Assembly: GCA_022575985.1 (NCBI GenBank)
Contig: JAKSXM010000263.1
Location: forward strand, 4,878,001-4,942,000
Length of the DNA stretch: 64,000 nucleotides
Source: Anagrus nilaparvatae
Lineage: Eukaryota; Arthropoda; Insecta; Hymenoptera; Mymaridae
Direction of reading: 5' to 3'
Part shown: in pieces, positions 23,887 through 33,154 of the stretch
How positions within the stretch are numbered: the stretch's first letter is position 1
Layout of the letters: each line of letters begins with the position of its first letter
Notes under the pieces: model-generated
What the model saw: the letters and a program-made list of their open reading frames with translations, nothing else
The model's database searches: none
What the model was told of the DNA's origin: nothing
Made by a program: the position numbers and the translations under genes

Positions 23887-24768
23887 ATGAAGAAGGATCA
23901 ATTTTTCGTGGTACTACCAAGTAACAGTAACATGCGTGTATATCCTGAAAATACGACGACTCATTTCGCTACATAATTACCACGACAAATTGAATTAGTT
24001 GGTGAGTGGGAGGTTTCATTAACTGAAATTCTAATACCTATGACTATGTATCATTTAAAAAAAAATAAAAATTCCCTCGACCAAAGAATATTTGTTAAGA
24101 TTTTGAGAAATGACAAGCAAAACGAGGCTTTGCTGGATAACGTTATTCCGAGAAAGGTTACCAAAACATCGAGTCCTAAGGAACCAAAAGTGAGTAAAAC
24201 ATCGGTGTCACACGTCTGCTCGGGTGTATACAACAGTGTAGAATCCTTTTTAGAAGAGTTAAATCAGCTTTCGGCGATTCAAAATCATTTCAAAATTTTA
24301 CGCAACCGCGGTGATTTTGTTTTCGTAAAACTGATTTGTGAAAATTCATGTAAAAACACCGCCTTGCATTGTTTAGATATTTTGGAAAAAATTAGAAATA
24401 TCTTGGGTTTCAAACAACTGCAGGAAATTTTTGAATTACGTGGTCCTGAAAAAGAACAAATAGTTGCAAAAAAACTACCTGATATCACCGCCAATATACC
24501 AAATACAATTATGGTATATACAGATATACTCGAACCTTGTATCACGGGGGAAGTACACACACCTCTATTGCGAAGTGTAGCTCTTGATCTCGAGAAATAC
24601 ACGTTTGGCTCGATTCGAGTAAAAAATTTCTCACCGCCAACTTACCTACCCTTGCTGAGTAATTCGTTCAGATCGTTAGAGATTAATTTAGGCGATGAAT
24701 ATTGTGCACCAGTGCCATTCGATTCTGGAACGTTGATCGTGTCGCTGCATTTCAAGCGTACCAGGTGA
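23887..24768 (+). pseudogene. Penton-like minor capsid protein of a Maverick/adintovirus
   Basis: The ATG at 23,887 begins a protein with FFVVLPSNSNMRVYPENTTT, a start I recognise from a conserved Maverick/adintovirus structural gene located between integrase and hexon. A TAA at 23,974 breaks the frame at codon 30; after it the same frame is open to 24,768 (GEWEVSLTEILIPM... to the end). Total about 293 residues. The assignment as penton (single jelly-roll vertex protein) rests on family order and on the conserved N-terminus; the fold cannot be seen directly. Apart from the single stop the gene is undamaged. Confidence 0.7.
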
Positions 24769-24774
24769 AGAAAA

Positions 24775-25203
24775 ATAGCTCATTATATCGATTACTACAA
24801 CGGTCAAATTGGTGATGGAAGGGATGGAAATTACGTACATACAGGTATAAGCCGTGTATATATCGGTACACCCAATTAGCGTGGTAGCGGTATAGGTTCT
24901 TTTCTTGGCGGATTATTTCTCAACATACTACCACTACTTGGTAAAGGTGTAAAAGTTGTCGGAAAAGAAGCTTTTAGAACAGGTATCAATGTGTTCTCTG
25001 ATGTGGCTTTACGTAACTCACCAGTTAAAGAGGCTCTGCGTATGCATGCACGTGAGTCGATTGGCAATTCAAAGAGAAATGCTGAAAATAAATTGGATGA
25101 ATATCTAATGGAAGGGTCAGGATATAAATTCAAGCATCCAGCTCTACGCAGCCATTTGTTGAATACACTCAGAAGCTTGAGTACGTGTAAAAAAAGTCAA
25201 TGA
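24775..25203 (+). pseudogene. pVI-like hydrophobic capsid-associated protein (Maverick)
   Basis: The frame begins where the family expects its start, but the first codon is ATA (24,775) and not ATG. It reads AHYIDYYNGQ, then a TAG at 24,877 where a glutamine is usual, then RGSGIGSFLGGLFLNILPLL, a glycine-rich amphipathic/hydrophobic segment, KEAFRTGINVFSDVALRNS and a lysine-rich end with EGSGYK. About 142 codons. The position just before the hexon gene and the amphipathic segment resemble the adenovirus membrane-lytic protein VI precursor; this role is inference. Loss of the start codon and one nonsense change mark it as a pseudogene. Confidence 0.65.
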
Positions 25204-25379
25204 AAAAAAATTAAAAAATCTTAAACTAACAAGGTTTGCAAGTCGTCCACAACGCCGAGAATAAAAAAAAAGAAAGAAAACTTAAAAAAAAAAAAAAGAA
25301 GACGAAAACGAAGAAAAATAAAAAAAACCAATTATCTAAAAACAAGTTTCTCGAAATATTTTCACAAAGATAAAAAAAA

Positions 25380-26745
25380 ATGGCGTTTCTACATACCCAC
25401 ACGTTTGAGTGTTTAAAATCTGAATTAGAATTATTTACTGTACCTTCTACACCAGAGACTATAGAATTAAGCCACTGGGTTCATTACAAACCTATTGCGT
25501 CGCAAACCGATGACTGTCCAATTGAGTTTAATATACCAGGAAATACTGAGGAATATTTGGACTTGAGCCACACTATGCTCAGCCTAAAAGTAACCATAAA
25601 AACGGATACCGATTACAATGGGGCCAATGCCGTGACTGTTGCTGATATAAATAATATTTGGCCAGTGAATAATTTCTTGCACAGTCTTTTTAGTCAAGTT
25701 GACGTTTCGTTTAACTAGAAACTCGTAACACCGCCAAGTAATAGTTACGCATACAGGGCATACATTGAAAATTTACTCAATTATAGCACAGATACAAAAC
25801 GTACTCATTTACATACTAAGTGTTGGTACGATGATACTGCTGGCTCGATGGATGGATTAGCGGATGAAAATAATGGTCCAAAAACACGACGTAAGATGTT
25901 AAATATTAATAAAACTATCGACATGATTGGACACTTACATTGCGACGTATTTAATCAAAATAAATTTTTATTGAATGGTATCGATCTCAAAGTTAGGCTC
26001 GTAAAAGCTCGAAAAGATTTTGCTTTAATGAGTAACTTGGGTACTTATTACATTTATTTAGGCTACTCTACAGGTCCGAAGAAGTAAAATAAGTCCTGGT
26101 GTACTCATTGCCCACGCTAATGCGTTATCAAAAACGACTGCCAAGTACGATTTAACCAGGGTAGACGTCAAATCAGTTGTTATCTTGGCAGGAATATTCA
26201 GCCATACTATCGACTCAGTCATTGTAAGTCAAATACCAAAACGAATTATTTTAGGCTTCGTTTCGAACAAAGCTTACAACGGTGACTTAAAACTTAATCC
26301 GTTCAACTTTCGTCACTTTGGTTTGAATTATCTGTCTCTGTACGTAGAAGGTCGTCAGGTGCCTTCCACTCCATTGCAACCAGTATTTGAGAGTCCTAAC
26401 GCGTCATACGTTGAAGCATACCAAACTCTATTCAGTGGTACAGGAATACATTTCCACAATCAAAGCAATTGTATAGATAGAGTTTCTTATCCTAATGGTT
26501 ATTGTCTTTTTGCCTTCGATTTGACACCCAATTTATCGGCAAACGAAAGGCATTGGAATCTTGTGAAACATGGTACAGTACGCATAGATATACGATTCGC
26601 AAAGGCCTTAGAAGAGATTGAAAATTGTGTAATTTACTCCCAGTATAATACAGTTTGTGAAATAGACGCAGCATGGCAATGTTTTATTGATTTTTCTGGT
26701 AAATTAACACAGTCAGTTTCGATTGTGTCTCCGGTACGGACTTAA
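25380..26745 (+). pseudogene. Hexon-like major capsid protein (Maverick/adintovirus)
   Basis: About 455 codons in two frames. It starts at the ATG at 25,380 (MAFLHTHTFECLKSELELF), has TAG at 25,716 in place of a likely glutamine codon, and stays in frame (LVTPPSNSYAYRAYIE, WYDDTAGSMDG) to about 26,080. There the frame changes; the remainder (ISPGVLIAHANALSKTTAKY onward) runs to 26,745. Conserved blocks (TMLSLKVTI; AHANALSKTTAKY; GLNYLSLYVEGRQVPS) match the double jelly-roll major capsid family of Mavericks/adintoviruses. The gene follows an A-rich spacer (25,204-25,379). It would form the trimeric capsomers; this copy has one nonsense change and one frameshift. Confidence 0.82.
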
Positions 26746-26762
26746 AATTTCTTGTACAGATA

Positions 26763-27275
26763 ATGGATGTAGTAGTAGATATACAGTTTGTAATAGGTCC
26801 AGATAAAAAATATTTACCAAAAGCATTTGCTATATTAGCACTCGAAAAGAAATTTCTAACTCATTGGGTTATTACACCAACATATAAATTTGAAAAAATC
26901 TCACCTGACGTACGTCGTCAGAATAAATGGTTGACACGTCATCATCACGGTTTTGGCTATCATGAAGGAGATATAACGGAAAAAACTTTAACTAAAAATT
27001 TACGAAAACTCGCAAGAGATATTAGAAAAGTATACGTACGAGGGATTGACAAATCTACTTATCTACAGAGCGTTATACCTACAAAGATAATTAACTTGGA
27101 AGATTATGGTCAGTGCTGTCCAATATTTCAAAATTTACCAACGAAAGATTTATATTGTTTATGGCATTCTGTGAAATTCGATTATCAAAGGTATATATGT
27201 GCGTTAAATAACGCATTGCGTTTAAAAGATTGGTTAAACAAAAATAGAAAAAAAAACTCCAAGCAAAATGAATAG
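26763..27275 (+). CDS. Conserved Maverick-associated protein, possibly RNase H-fold exonuclease-like
   Basis: 170 residues, fully open from the ATG at 26,763. Features: N-terminal VDIQFVIGPDKKYLPKAFAILAL with an early Asp, NKWLTRHHHGFGYHEGDI, a KVYVRGIDKSTYLQ strand, IINLEDYGQCCPIFQNL, then C/H-rich CLWHSVKFDYQRYICALNNALRLKDWL. I recognise this pattern as a frequent small gene in arthropod Mavericks and related copies in insect genomes. The early 'D-Q' strand, the mid 'VxG' strand and the late C-H pair suggest a DEDD/RNase H-like fold, but that is inference; no function is established to my knowledge. It sits 18 bp after the capsid gene and just before the protease. It is one of the few genes in the element without a lesion. 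Confidence 0.6.
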   Translation: MDVVVDIQFVIGPDKKYLPKAFAILALEKKFLTHWVITPTYKFEKISPDVRRQNKWLTRHHHGFGYHEGDITEKTLTKNLRKLARDIRKVYVRGIDKSTYLQSVIPTKIINLEDYGQCCPIFQNLPTKDLYCLWHSVKFDYQRYICALNNALRLKDWLNKNRKKNSKQNE

Positions 27276-27816
27276 TTTAGAGATTTTAAAATTACTATCA
27301 TCGATTCCATCTCACACAGTTGGTGTATTCCCAGCTGACAAAATACATCGTTTATGGACTAAACCAGTAGCGTTTATTTTTAATACACAAGATAATTTGC
27401 TTCCGGGCCAGCATTAGGTAGCTGTATACGTGAGCAAAAATAGACATGGTTTATTTTTTGATAGCTACGGATTACCACCGTATATCAATAACCACATAAG
27501 AAGGTTGAGGAAAAATTGCGAAAGACTAACTTGGAACACGAGGACATTACAAAGCGAGTCATCAAGTGTCTGCGGTCAGTTTTGTATAATGTTTTTATAT
27601 TATATGTCAAGGGGATTTAAAATTGCTGACTTTCTAAACAATTTTCCAAAAGACCTCAAACGCAATGACAAAATTGCTGAGTCTTACGTAAACAAACTCA
27701 AGTACGAATCAAAGTATAAAAGAAAGCGTTTATACTACTTTTATATTCAGTCGAAAAAATTCTCTGGTAGAGGCTTGAACAGTTGTTTGAGAATACAAAA
27801 TTGTAACTGTTACTAA
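27268..27816 (+). pseudogene. Adenain-like cysteine protease (Maverick maturation protease)
   Basis: The ATG at 27,268 overlaps the end of the upstream gene by 8 bp. The N-terminal part reads VGVFPADKIHRLW and ends in PGQH, where the His is the expected catalytic residue. The next codon is TAG (27,415), where the family usually has Trp. The frame is open again after it: FFDSYGLPP carries the acidic triad member and SVCGQFCIMFLYYMSRG the nucleophilic Cys, as in adenovirus protease. Length about 182 codons. It would cleave capsid precursors during maturation. A single nonsense change right beside the active-site His inactivates it. Confidence 0.85.
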
Positions 27817-27831
27817 TTTAATATTAAAAAA

Positions 27832-28566
27832 ATGGCTGAAGAATACGATTTACCACTTTTGGTACTCTCAAAATTTTACCGTTTAAATAAATCTTTTTCA
27901 AAGAAAAATTTTGTCGGATTCAACTTGAACGAATCAAAAAAAAAAATCAGGTTAGAATACCGCTTATGTGGTAGCGATGTCAGCTCTGGCTTCATAAGTC
28001 TCAATTACGGCGGATGGTTGATGATGAAAACATTCTTTCCAAGAATCAATGACTATCTCATAAATATAACAGAAAATCATGATAAAACTCTAAGTTTTGA
28101 TAAATTTACTGTAAGATTTACTAAAAGTTTTTGGGAAAGAGCCGTAGAAATTTCCGCTGAAGAAGAAAAAAGTGATGGAAAAAAGGTAAAAAAAAGTTTA
28201 GTAATAAAAAGTGTCATTTTCGAGACTTTAAAAAATATAGCACTTATAATTGACGACGAGTTTGATGAATTACATGGTAGCAGGTTTTTCCTATACTCTT
28301 TAAAAAATTCATTTATAGAGTACATAATTTCCTGTTTAAGTGAAGAAAATAAAAAGCTAGTTTCGCATATTAGTCCAAACGACATAAAATCTATTTGTCA
28401 ACAATTTAACGAAAAAACTACAGCAGTGATTCGTGAAGCAGCAATTGAAGCAGATCCAAGCTTAGAACAGGCTGATGTATCTTGTTCGCATGTATTTTTG
28501 AAAGAACTTTCAGTTTTAAATTTTGAGTACATTTTATGTGCAGTAAGCAGTAAATTAAATTTCTAA
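27832..28566 (+). CDS. Unknown protein at the right end of the Maverick-like element
   Basis: 244 residues, uninterrupted from the ATG at 27,832, 15 bp after the protease stop, so it belongs to the same gene cluster. No domain is recognised. It begins MAEEYDLPLLVLSKFYRLN, has a central charged segment (EEEKSDGKKVKKS), long amphipathic helices (IIDDEFDELHG; FIEYIISCLSEENKKLVSHI) and no signal peptide or membrane span. The acidic/basic helical layout could suit a scaffold or DNA-binding role, but nothing proves it. That a 735-bp frame stays open beside broken neighbours is notable. Confidence 0.6.
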   Translation: MAEEYDLPLLVLSKFYRLNKSFSKKNFVGFNLNESKKKIRLEYRLCGSDVSSGFISLNYGGWLMMKTFFPRINDYLINITENHDKTLSFDKFTVRFTKSFWERAVEISAEEEKSDGKKVKKSLVIKSVIFETLKNIALIIDDEFDELHGSRFFLYSLKNSFIEYIISCLSEENKKLVSHISPNDIKSICQQFNEKTTAVIREAAIEADPSLEQADVSCSHVFLKELSVLNFEYILCAVSSKLNF

Positions 28567-28610
28567 TATATATATAATTTCTATTTTACATTAAAAAATA
28601 TCAAAATATA

Positions 28611-29566
28611 TAGTATCTGAGCTACCCCAAATTTTTAAAATAACTTTTTAGGTAAATAAAATTTTTTAAATAGATAAAAAATCTGATTGCCAGGGAAAAA
28701 CCACTCCAGAAGAAAAAAAAACTTTTCTTTTTACGATGAAATTTAGCCAAGTTATCGTCAATTTAAGATTTTGCTCAAATTCGTCTTAAAAAATATTGAG
28801 ATTTTATTGAAAAAAGCCTGTTTCTGAACTTTAAACATGCATTACTCGCTTGATTTTCATCGTAAAATAATAATTTTTTTTTTTAAATTTGATTAATTTT
28901 TACCTAGTAATTCATTTCTTTAAGTAAAAAAATAATTTTTATTGACCAAATTTCAATTCTTAGGTCAAAAGCCTTTGAAAACTGTAAGTAGCAAGATTTA
29001 CTTAACACAGTTTTCGATCTAAAAATTAAAATTTTGTCAATAAAAATAATTTTTTTCTTAAAGAAATGAATTGCCAGGCAAAAAATTAATCGATTTTAAA
29101 AAAAAAATTATTATTTTACGATGAAAATCAAGCGAGTAATGCATGTTTTAAGTTCAGAAACAGGCTTTTTTCATTAAAATCTCAATATTTTCTAAAACGA
29201 ATTTGAGCAAAATCTTAAATTGACGATAACTTGGCTAAATTTCATCGTAAAAAGAAAAGTTTTTTTTTCTTCCGGAGTGGTTTTTCCCTGGCAATCAGAT
29301 TTTCTTATCTATTTTTAAAAATTTTATTTACCTAAAAAGTTATTTTAAAAATTTGGGGTAGCTCAGATACGAAAAACACGTTTTTTGTAAAAGTGAAAAA
29401 ATCTTTTTGGCACCTATTGCCGATTTCTTGTTCACGATTTTTTTCGGTTTTATGAAGGTTTAAACTATCTGAAAACACGGGTCATATCGATGTGCCCTCA
29501 AAAAAAAAAATTTACGATTCCAGGCTCAAATTAAGTATCACTTTTAAAATAATTGCTCATATGTAT
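28611..29566. mobile_element. Foldback element, family F1 (left arm truncated)
   Basis: GAGCTACCCCAAATTTTT at 28,619 is mirrored by AAAAATTTGGGGTAGCTC ending at 29,364, with arms complementary to a centre near 28,991. The outer right end extends to AAGTATCACTTTTAAAATAATTGC at 29,566, but its left counterpart is missing. A complete relative is at 56,477-57,612 and a partial one at 36,228-36,873. It starts 44 bp after the last viral gene. No coding capacity. Confidence 0.85.
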
Positions 29567-29860
29567 TTCAAAGTTAAGATAAAAATAAAGCATATTAAAA
29601 AAAATTAAAAATTTATTATTTATCTCCAAATATCTTATATCATTTCTAGATAAAAATTTTATTGTAATCCAACTATACAAAATATACGTCTTTAAAAAAA
29701 TGTTCATATATGTAACAATAAATTTGCTGATTTTTTGCTGACTGATACTTTCATAACTATACCAAGGTTATTTCCGGTATGTATAATTTAATTAAATTCA
29801 AGGTTTTTTTTTCCAAGGTTTTTTGTCTGTTGTCCCATAGTGACTATTAGACTACTAATA
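29567..29860. other. Short AT-rich spacer
   Basis: Nothing recognised between the foldback element and the CATACGG array. Confidence 0.5.
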
Positions 29861-30253
29861 CATACGGATCCCGAACAAAATTTTGCTGTATAAAAAATCA
29901 TACGGCTAAGGAGGCATACGGATCATTAACCGTATGAAAATCTATACGGCAAAAATTCATAAGGCATCCGTATGAAATTACCCGTATGTACGGCAAAACT
30001 CATAAGGCATCCGTATGAAATTACCCGTACATACGGTAAAATTCATACGGCACCCGTATAAAAATATCCTTATATAAGGCAAAATTTTATAAGGATCCGT
30101 ATAAATTTTTGCCGTACATAATGACATTTGCATACGGATGCCTTATGACTTTTGCCTTACATACGTTTAATTTCATACGGATGCCGTATAAATTTTACCT
30201 TATATAAGGGTAAAATATCATTGAACCGTAAGCCGTATACCGTATATAAGGAT
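29861..30253. repeat. Array of complementary CATACGG / CCGTATG words
   Basis: In about 390 bp the 7-mer CATACGG or its complement CCGTATG occurs at least ten times exactly, with many one-base variants (CCGTATA, CATAAGG, CCTTATA). Words on the two strands are mixed and separated by 8-20 bp of A/T-rich spacer often reading AAATT(A/T)CC or CAAAA(A/T)TT, so many local hairpins can form. Two near-exact ~45-bp units (GGCAAAA..CATAAGGCATCC...) lie in tandem at about 29,950-30,040. The array is not coding and its function is unknown. Confidence 0.85.
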
Positions 30254-31832
30254 TTTAGCATGCAGCCGTTGCCCAGCTCTGTTCTGAAAATTACAGTCTA
30301 CTTGATAACACTAACAGAGAGCTCTTTCATTCATAACAGCTTCATGAAAAGTCGTTGAAAGTGTCTTTAAATCTACATAAACCGCAAAGAAAGGCACGCT
30401 TATTAGTGCTGAAATTTTATATGAATTAAAAACAAAGTTAAATTTGAAAAAAAAAATAAAGTAAAATGAGTATCCAATTTCTTGTGTCAAAACTAAATAA
30501 ATAATACAAAAAAAATTAAATAAATAAAAATTCTATATTATTTTAAATATCTATTTTTCACGCATTCACGACTTATTATATATAAGTATTATTATTAAAA
30601 TTTATTAAAGCATACTTTTAGATATAAAAAAAAATATTATAACAATTTTAAGAAAATATTAAAAAACGTAAACACAAAAACATAAGCATAAAACTGTTGT
30701 CTTTTGAATTTACATTAATTCGTGATGCGCTTTCAATTTTACATAAATGGTGTTAAACTCCAGGTACTGTAACAGTGAAAGTCCGTGAGTTTAATGTTCT
30801 AAACATATGCTCTATCGAATTTTTCTTCTTTTTCCATTTTTCTTATGTATTCACTCATTCTAACGAGTATTTGCAAAATACAGGATGATATAATAATATA
30901 CAAGGTTCACTAAATTGGTTATATTCTTAGGTAACAAAATACTATTGTTTTAGTTTTTTACTTCAACATGTTAACTAAAAACTATACTAGTTTAAATGTA
31001 CTTTGAATTCAGTTGGATAAAACATTACGCAAAAAAAAATCTCTTTAAAAACAAATTTCACACACAATTTTTTCAACTTTCAATAGATTTTTATAACGCT
31101 GCTTATAAGCTACTGAGCCAACTGAGCAGCCTCAATGAGCGTAGATGAGTTAAAAATACATAAGCATGTATAAATTTAATTTTTCTTTCATATTATAGTA
31201 TAATACAATTAAATTTGTAAGATGTATAATTAATTATTTTTATTTCAAACGTTTTTTTTTAATATATTCAACGAGATAGCACTATTTTGGGCAAAAAACC
31301 GCCAAGTGGATTTTTTTTTTGTTTTTTAGGATTTTTAGGCACCCTACAATCATAATTCAACTAAATTACAGAGATTACTTTAAATTTTATTTAAAATTGT
31401 TTCTAGTCAACCATGATTTTAAAATGATATAATTGTATACACTCTTTATTAGTCAAGTAGAACACCTTATAGTTCTGTCTCTAGCATTTGTTATCATGGT
31501 CATTTCATATAATTTTAACTATTCTTCATCCATAATATTTTAGTTAAAAATATATAAGAAGTTTTTTTACATACTTTATATGTATCATATATTACATTTC
31601 CTTGCCTATATAAGCCTATACATATTTAACATTTTAAGAATTAAGATAAATAAAATATTATTAAGATTAATAAAATTATCCTATAATTGAAAAGTATCCA
31701 AACAATATTTCAAACTAAATAATAAAATTAAGTATCTCTGTAAGAAAAAATTTTATAATTTTGTAACTTCATTGCTTCTAAGCTATAATACAAAATATTC
31801 TGATTTCTGTGAATATAAAAAAAAGAAGTTAC
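30254..31832. other. AT-rich, no feature recognised
   Basis: I see only low-complexity AT-rich sequence. It may be intron of the gene that owns the exon at 31,833-32,016. Confidence 0.5.
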
Positions 31833-32016
31833 CTTGCACCGTCAGGAAATGATAAGATTCCAAGTCCGAAGCATTGACCATTTTGAAAATTGCCTTCATA
31901 ACGTAATCCGTCAAAAGAAATAAAAGAGCCAGAACCATGCTTGTATCCTTTTGAATTCCATTGACCAATATATTGGCTTCCATCTTCATAAATATGTGAA
32001 CCAAACTTAAAGGTTT
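31833..32016 (-). CDS. Exon of a MORN-repeat protein (retinophilin/MORN4-like)
   Basis: Read on the minus strand, 184 bp between an acceptor (TTTTAATTACAG) and a donor (GTAACT). The reading is TFKFGSHIYEDGSQYIGQW, then GYKHGSGSFISFDGLRYEGNF, then QNGQCFGLGILSFPDGAR. This is two and a half MORN repeats (Y-x-G-x-W/F-x-x-G-x-x-x-G). The spacing and the SFPDGA(R/K) end resemble MORN4/retinophilin, a small cytoskeletal adaptor of the class III myosin in photoreceptors. Other MORN proteins remain possible because only one exon is visible; neighbouring exons were not found. A longer open frame in another phase across this exon is a shadow. Confidence 0.7.
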
Positions 32017-32290
32017 CTGTAATTAAAATATTATTTGATAATGAAAAAAAAATTACCCAGGGTATATGTTTTTTTCTTCTTAAATATTTATCTTGTTAAA
32101 AATACTTTAATATTTTTAAAAAAAGGGGGTGTTTATTTATTACTTAAATTATTTAAGATACTTAAATTTTTTATGGCAAATTTCTTTATGAAATTTATCA
32201 ATTAATTTTTAGTAACAAACACATACACGAGTATAGTAAGATGATTTATATCAGTAAATCATATATAATTTGTATCATTACTAGAGGGCA
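32017..32290. other. AT-rich spacer or intron
   Basis: No feature recognised upstream of the MORN exon (minus strand) apart from the acceptor itself. Confidence 0.4.
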
Positions 32291-32910
32291 AGCCCCCTGC
32301 GCGCTGAAGCGCGCCAACTCCCTCAGATCATATTTCATGTTTAATCCAAATAAAACTTTGGTTTAATTCATTAATTGTTCAGTGAGATATGAATTTCAAA
32401 TAATGAACTTTTTACATAATTTTAATAGACCATTATTATTTTTATTTTCAAAATTTATCTCAAGAAAAAAAATATTGTATTATTATCCCTCGGTGCTACG
32501 CACCTCGGGCCAGAACCCTTTTCATCCCTCAAAATAAATTTTTCTTTTCTTATAAACGGCGAAATTTTTTAATAGGATGAAAAAATACTCGAATTAATTT
32601 TCATATGTTATGTGTTGCATCTACAAATATAATTAATTTTCTATTAGTTTAAACATTTTTTATTAAAATTTATATTAATTTTTACAGTTTCTATTATTAA
32701 AAATTAAAACATTAAAATTGAAAATTGTCTACAAATTTGTATTCAGCGCGCTGCTAACACTACAAAGCATCAATTTAACGACCAATTAGTATAGATGACG
32801 AAATTTTAAGGAGATTGTATGATAAAATAATTATTGTATTTCTTATTTCTGTATTTTTTACACAAAATTTTATTAATAATTAAGTATTTTCAAAGACAAA
32901 AATTAGAACT
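32284..32910. repeat. Dispersed repeat R2 with GC-rich hairpin, copy 1
   Basis: Contains the hairpin GCGCGCTGAAGCGCGC (near 32,301) and then CCCTCGGTGCTACGCACCTCGGG (near 32,487), an imperfect palindrome, followed by CCAGAACCCTTTTCATCCCTC and an A/T-rich body. A second copy lies at about 35,150-35,610 and a shorter one at about 33,020-33,154 that lacks the hairpin. Non-coding; the compact hairpin is reminiscent of non-autonomous Helitron or MITE ends, not proven. Confidence 0.65.
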
Positions 32911-33019
32911 AATGAAATAAATAATTAAAAAATTAGCGCAACCAACCACAACATGAATAAATTAAACGAAAAATTATGTAACATAAGTTTTTTAGAGATA
33001 GAAATTCCCCTTGAGAAAA

Positions 33020-33154
33020 AAATTTTTAATATCGCATCTGAATGCAAATACTGATTACTACCCTCGAAATAAATTTTTCTTTTGTTCTGTATGGCAAAAT
33101 TTTACAAATGGATAATACTCCAATGAGTTTTCATATATTATCATAAATAAATCA
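33020..33154. repeat. Dispersed repeat R2, partial copy without the hairpin
   Basis: ATCTGAATGCAAATACTGAT and AAATAAATTTTTCTTTTGTTCTG match the copy at 35,150, but the roughly 45 bp between them that hold the CTCGGTGCTACGCACCTCG hairpin are absent. Confidence 0.6.

Noticed and set aside
25716..25718. Alternative genetic code or stop-codon readthrough (TAG at glutamine positions)
   Set aside because: Other genes have TAA and TGA stops and true frameshifts, so ordinary decay is the simpler explanation.
28567..29600. Terminal inverted repeat of the Maverick-like element in the palindrome after 28,611
   Set aside because: The same palindrome occurs at 36,228 and 56,477 away from viral genes, so it is an independent foldback element.
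29861..30253. CRISPR-like array
   Set aside because: The repeated word is only 7 bp, occurs on both strands, spacers are irregular, and the DNA is eukaryotic.
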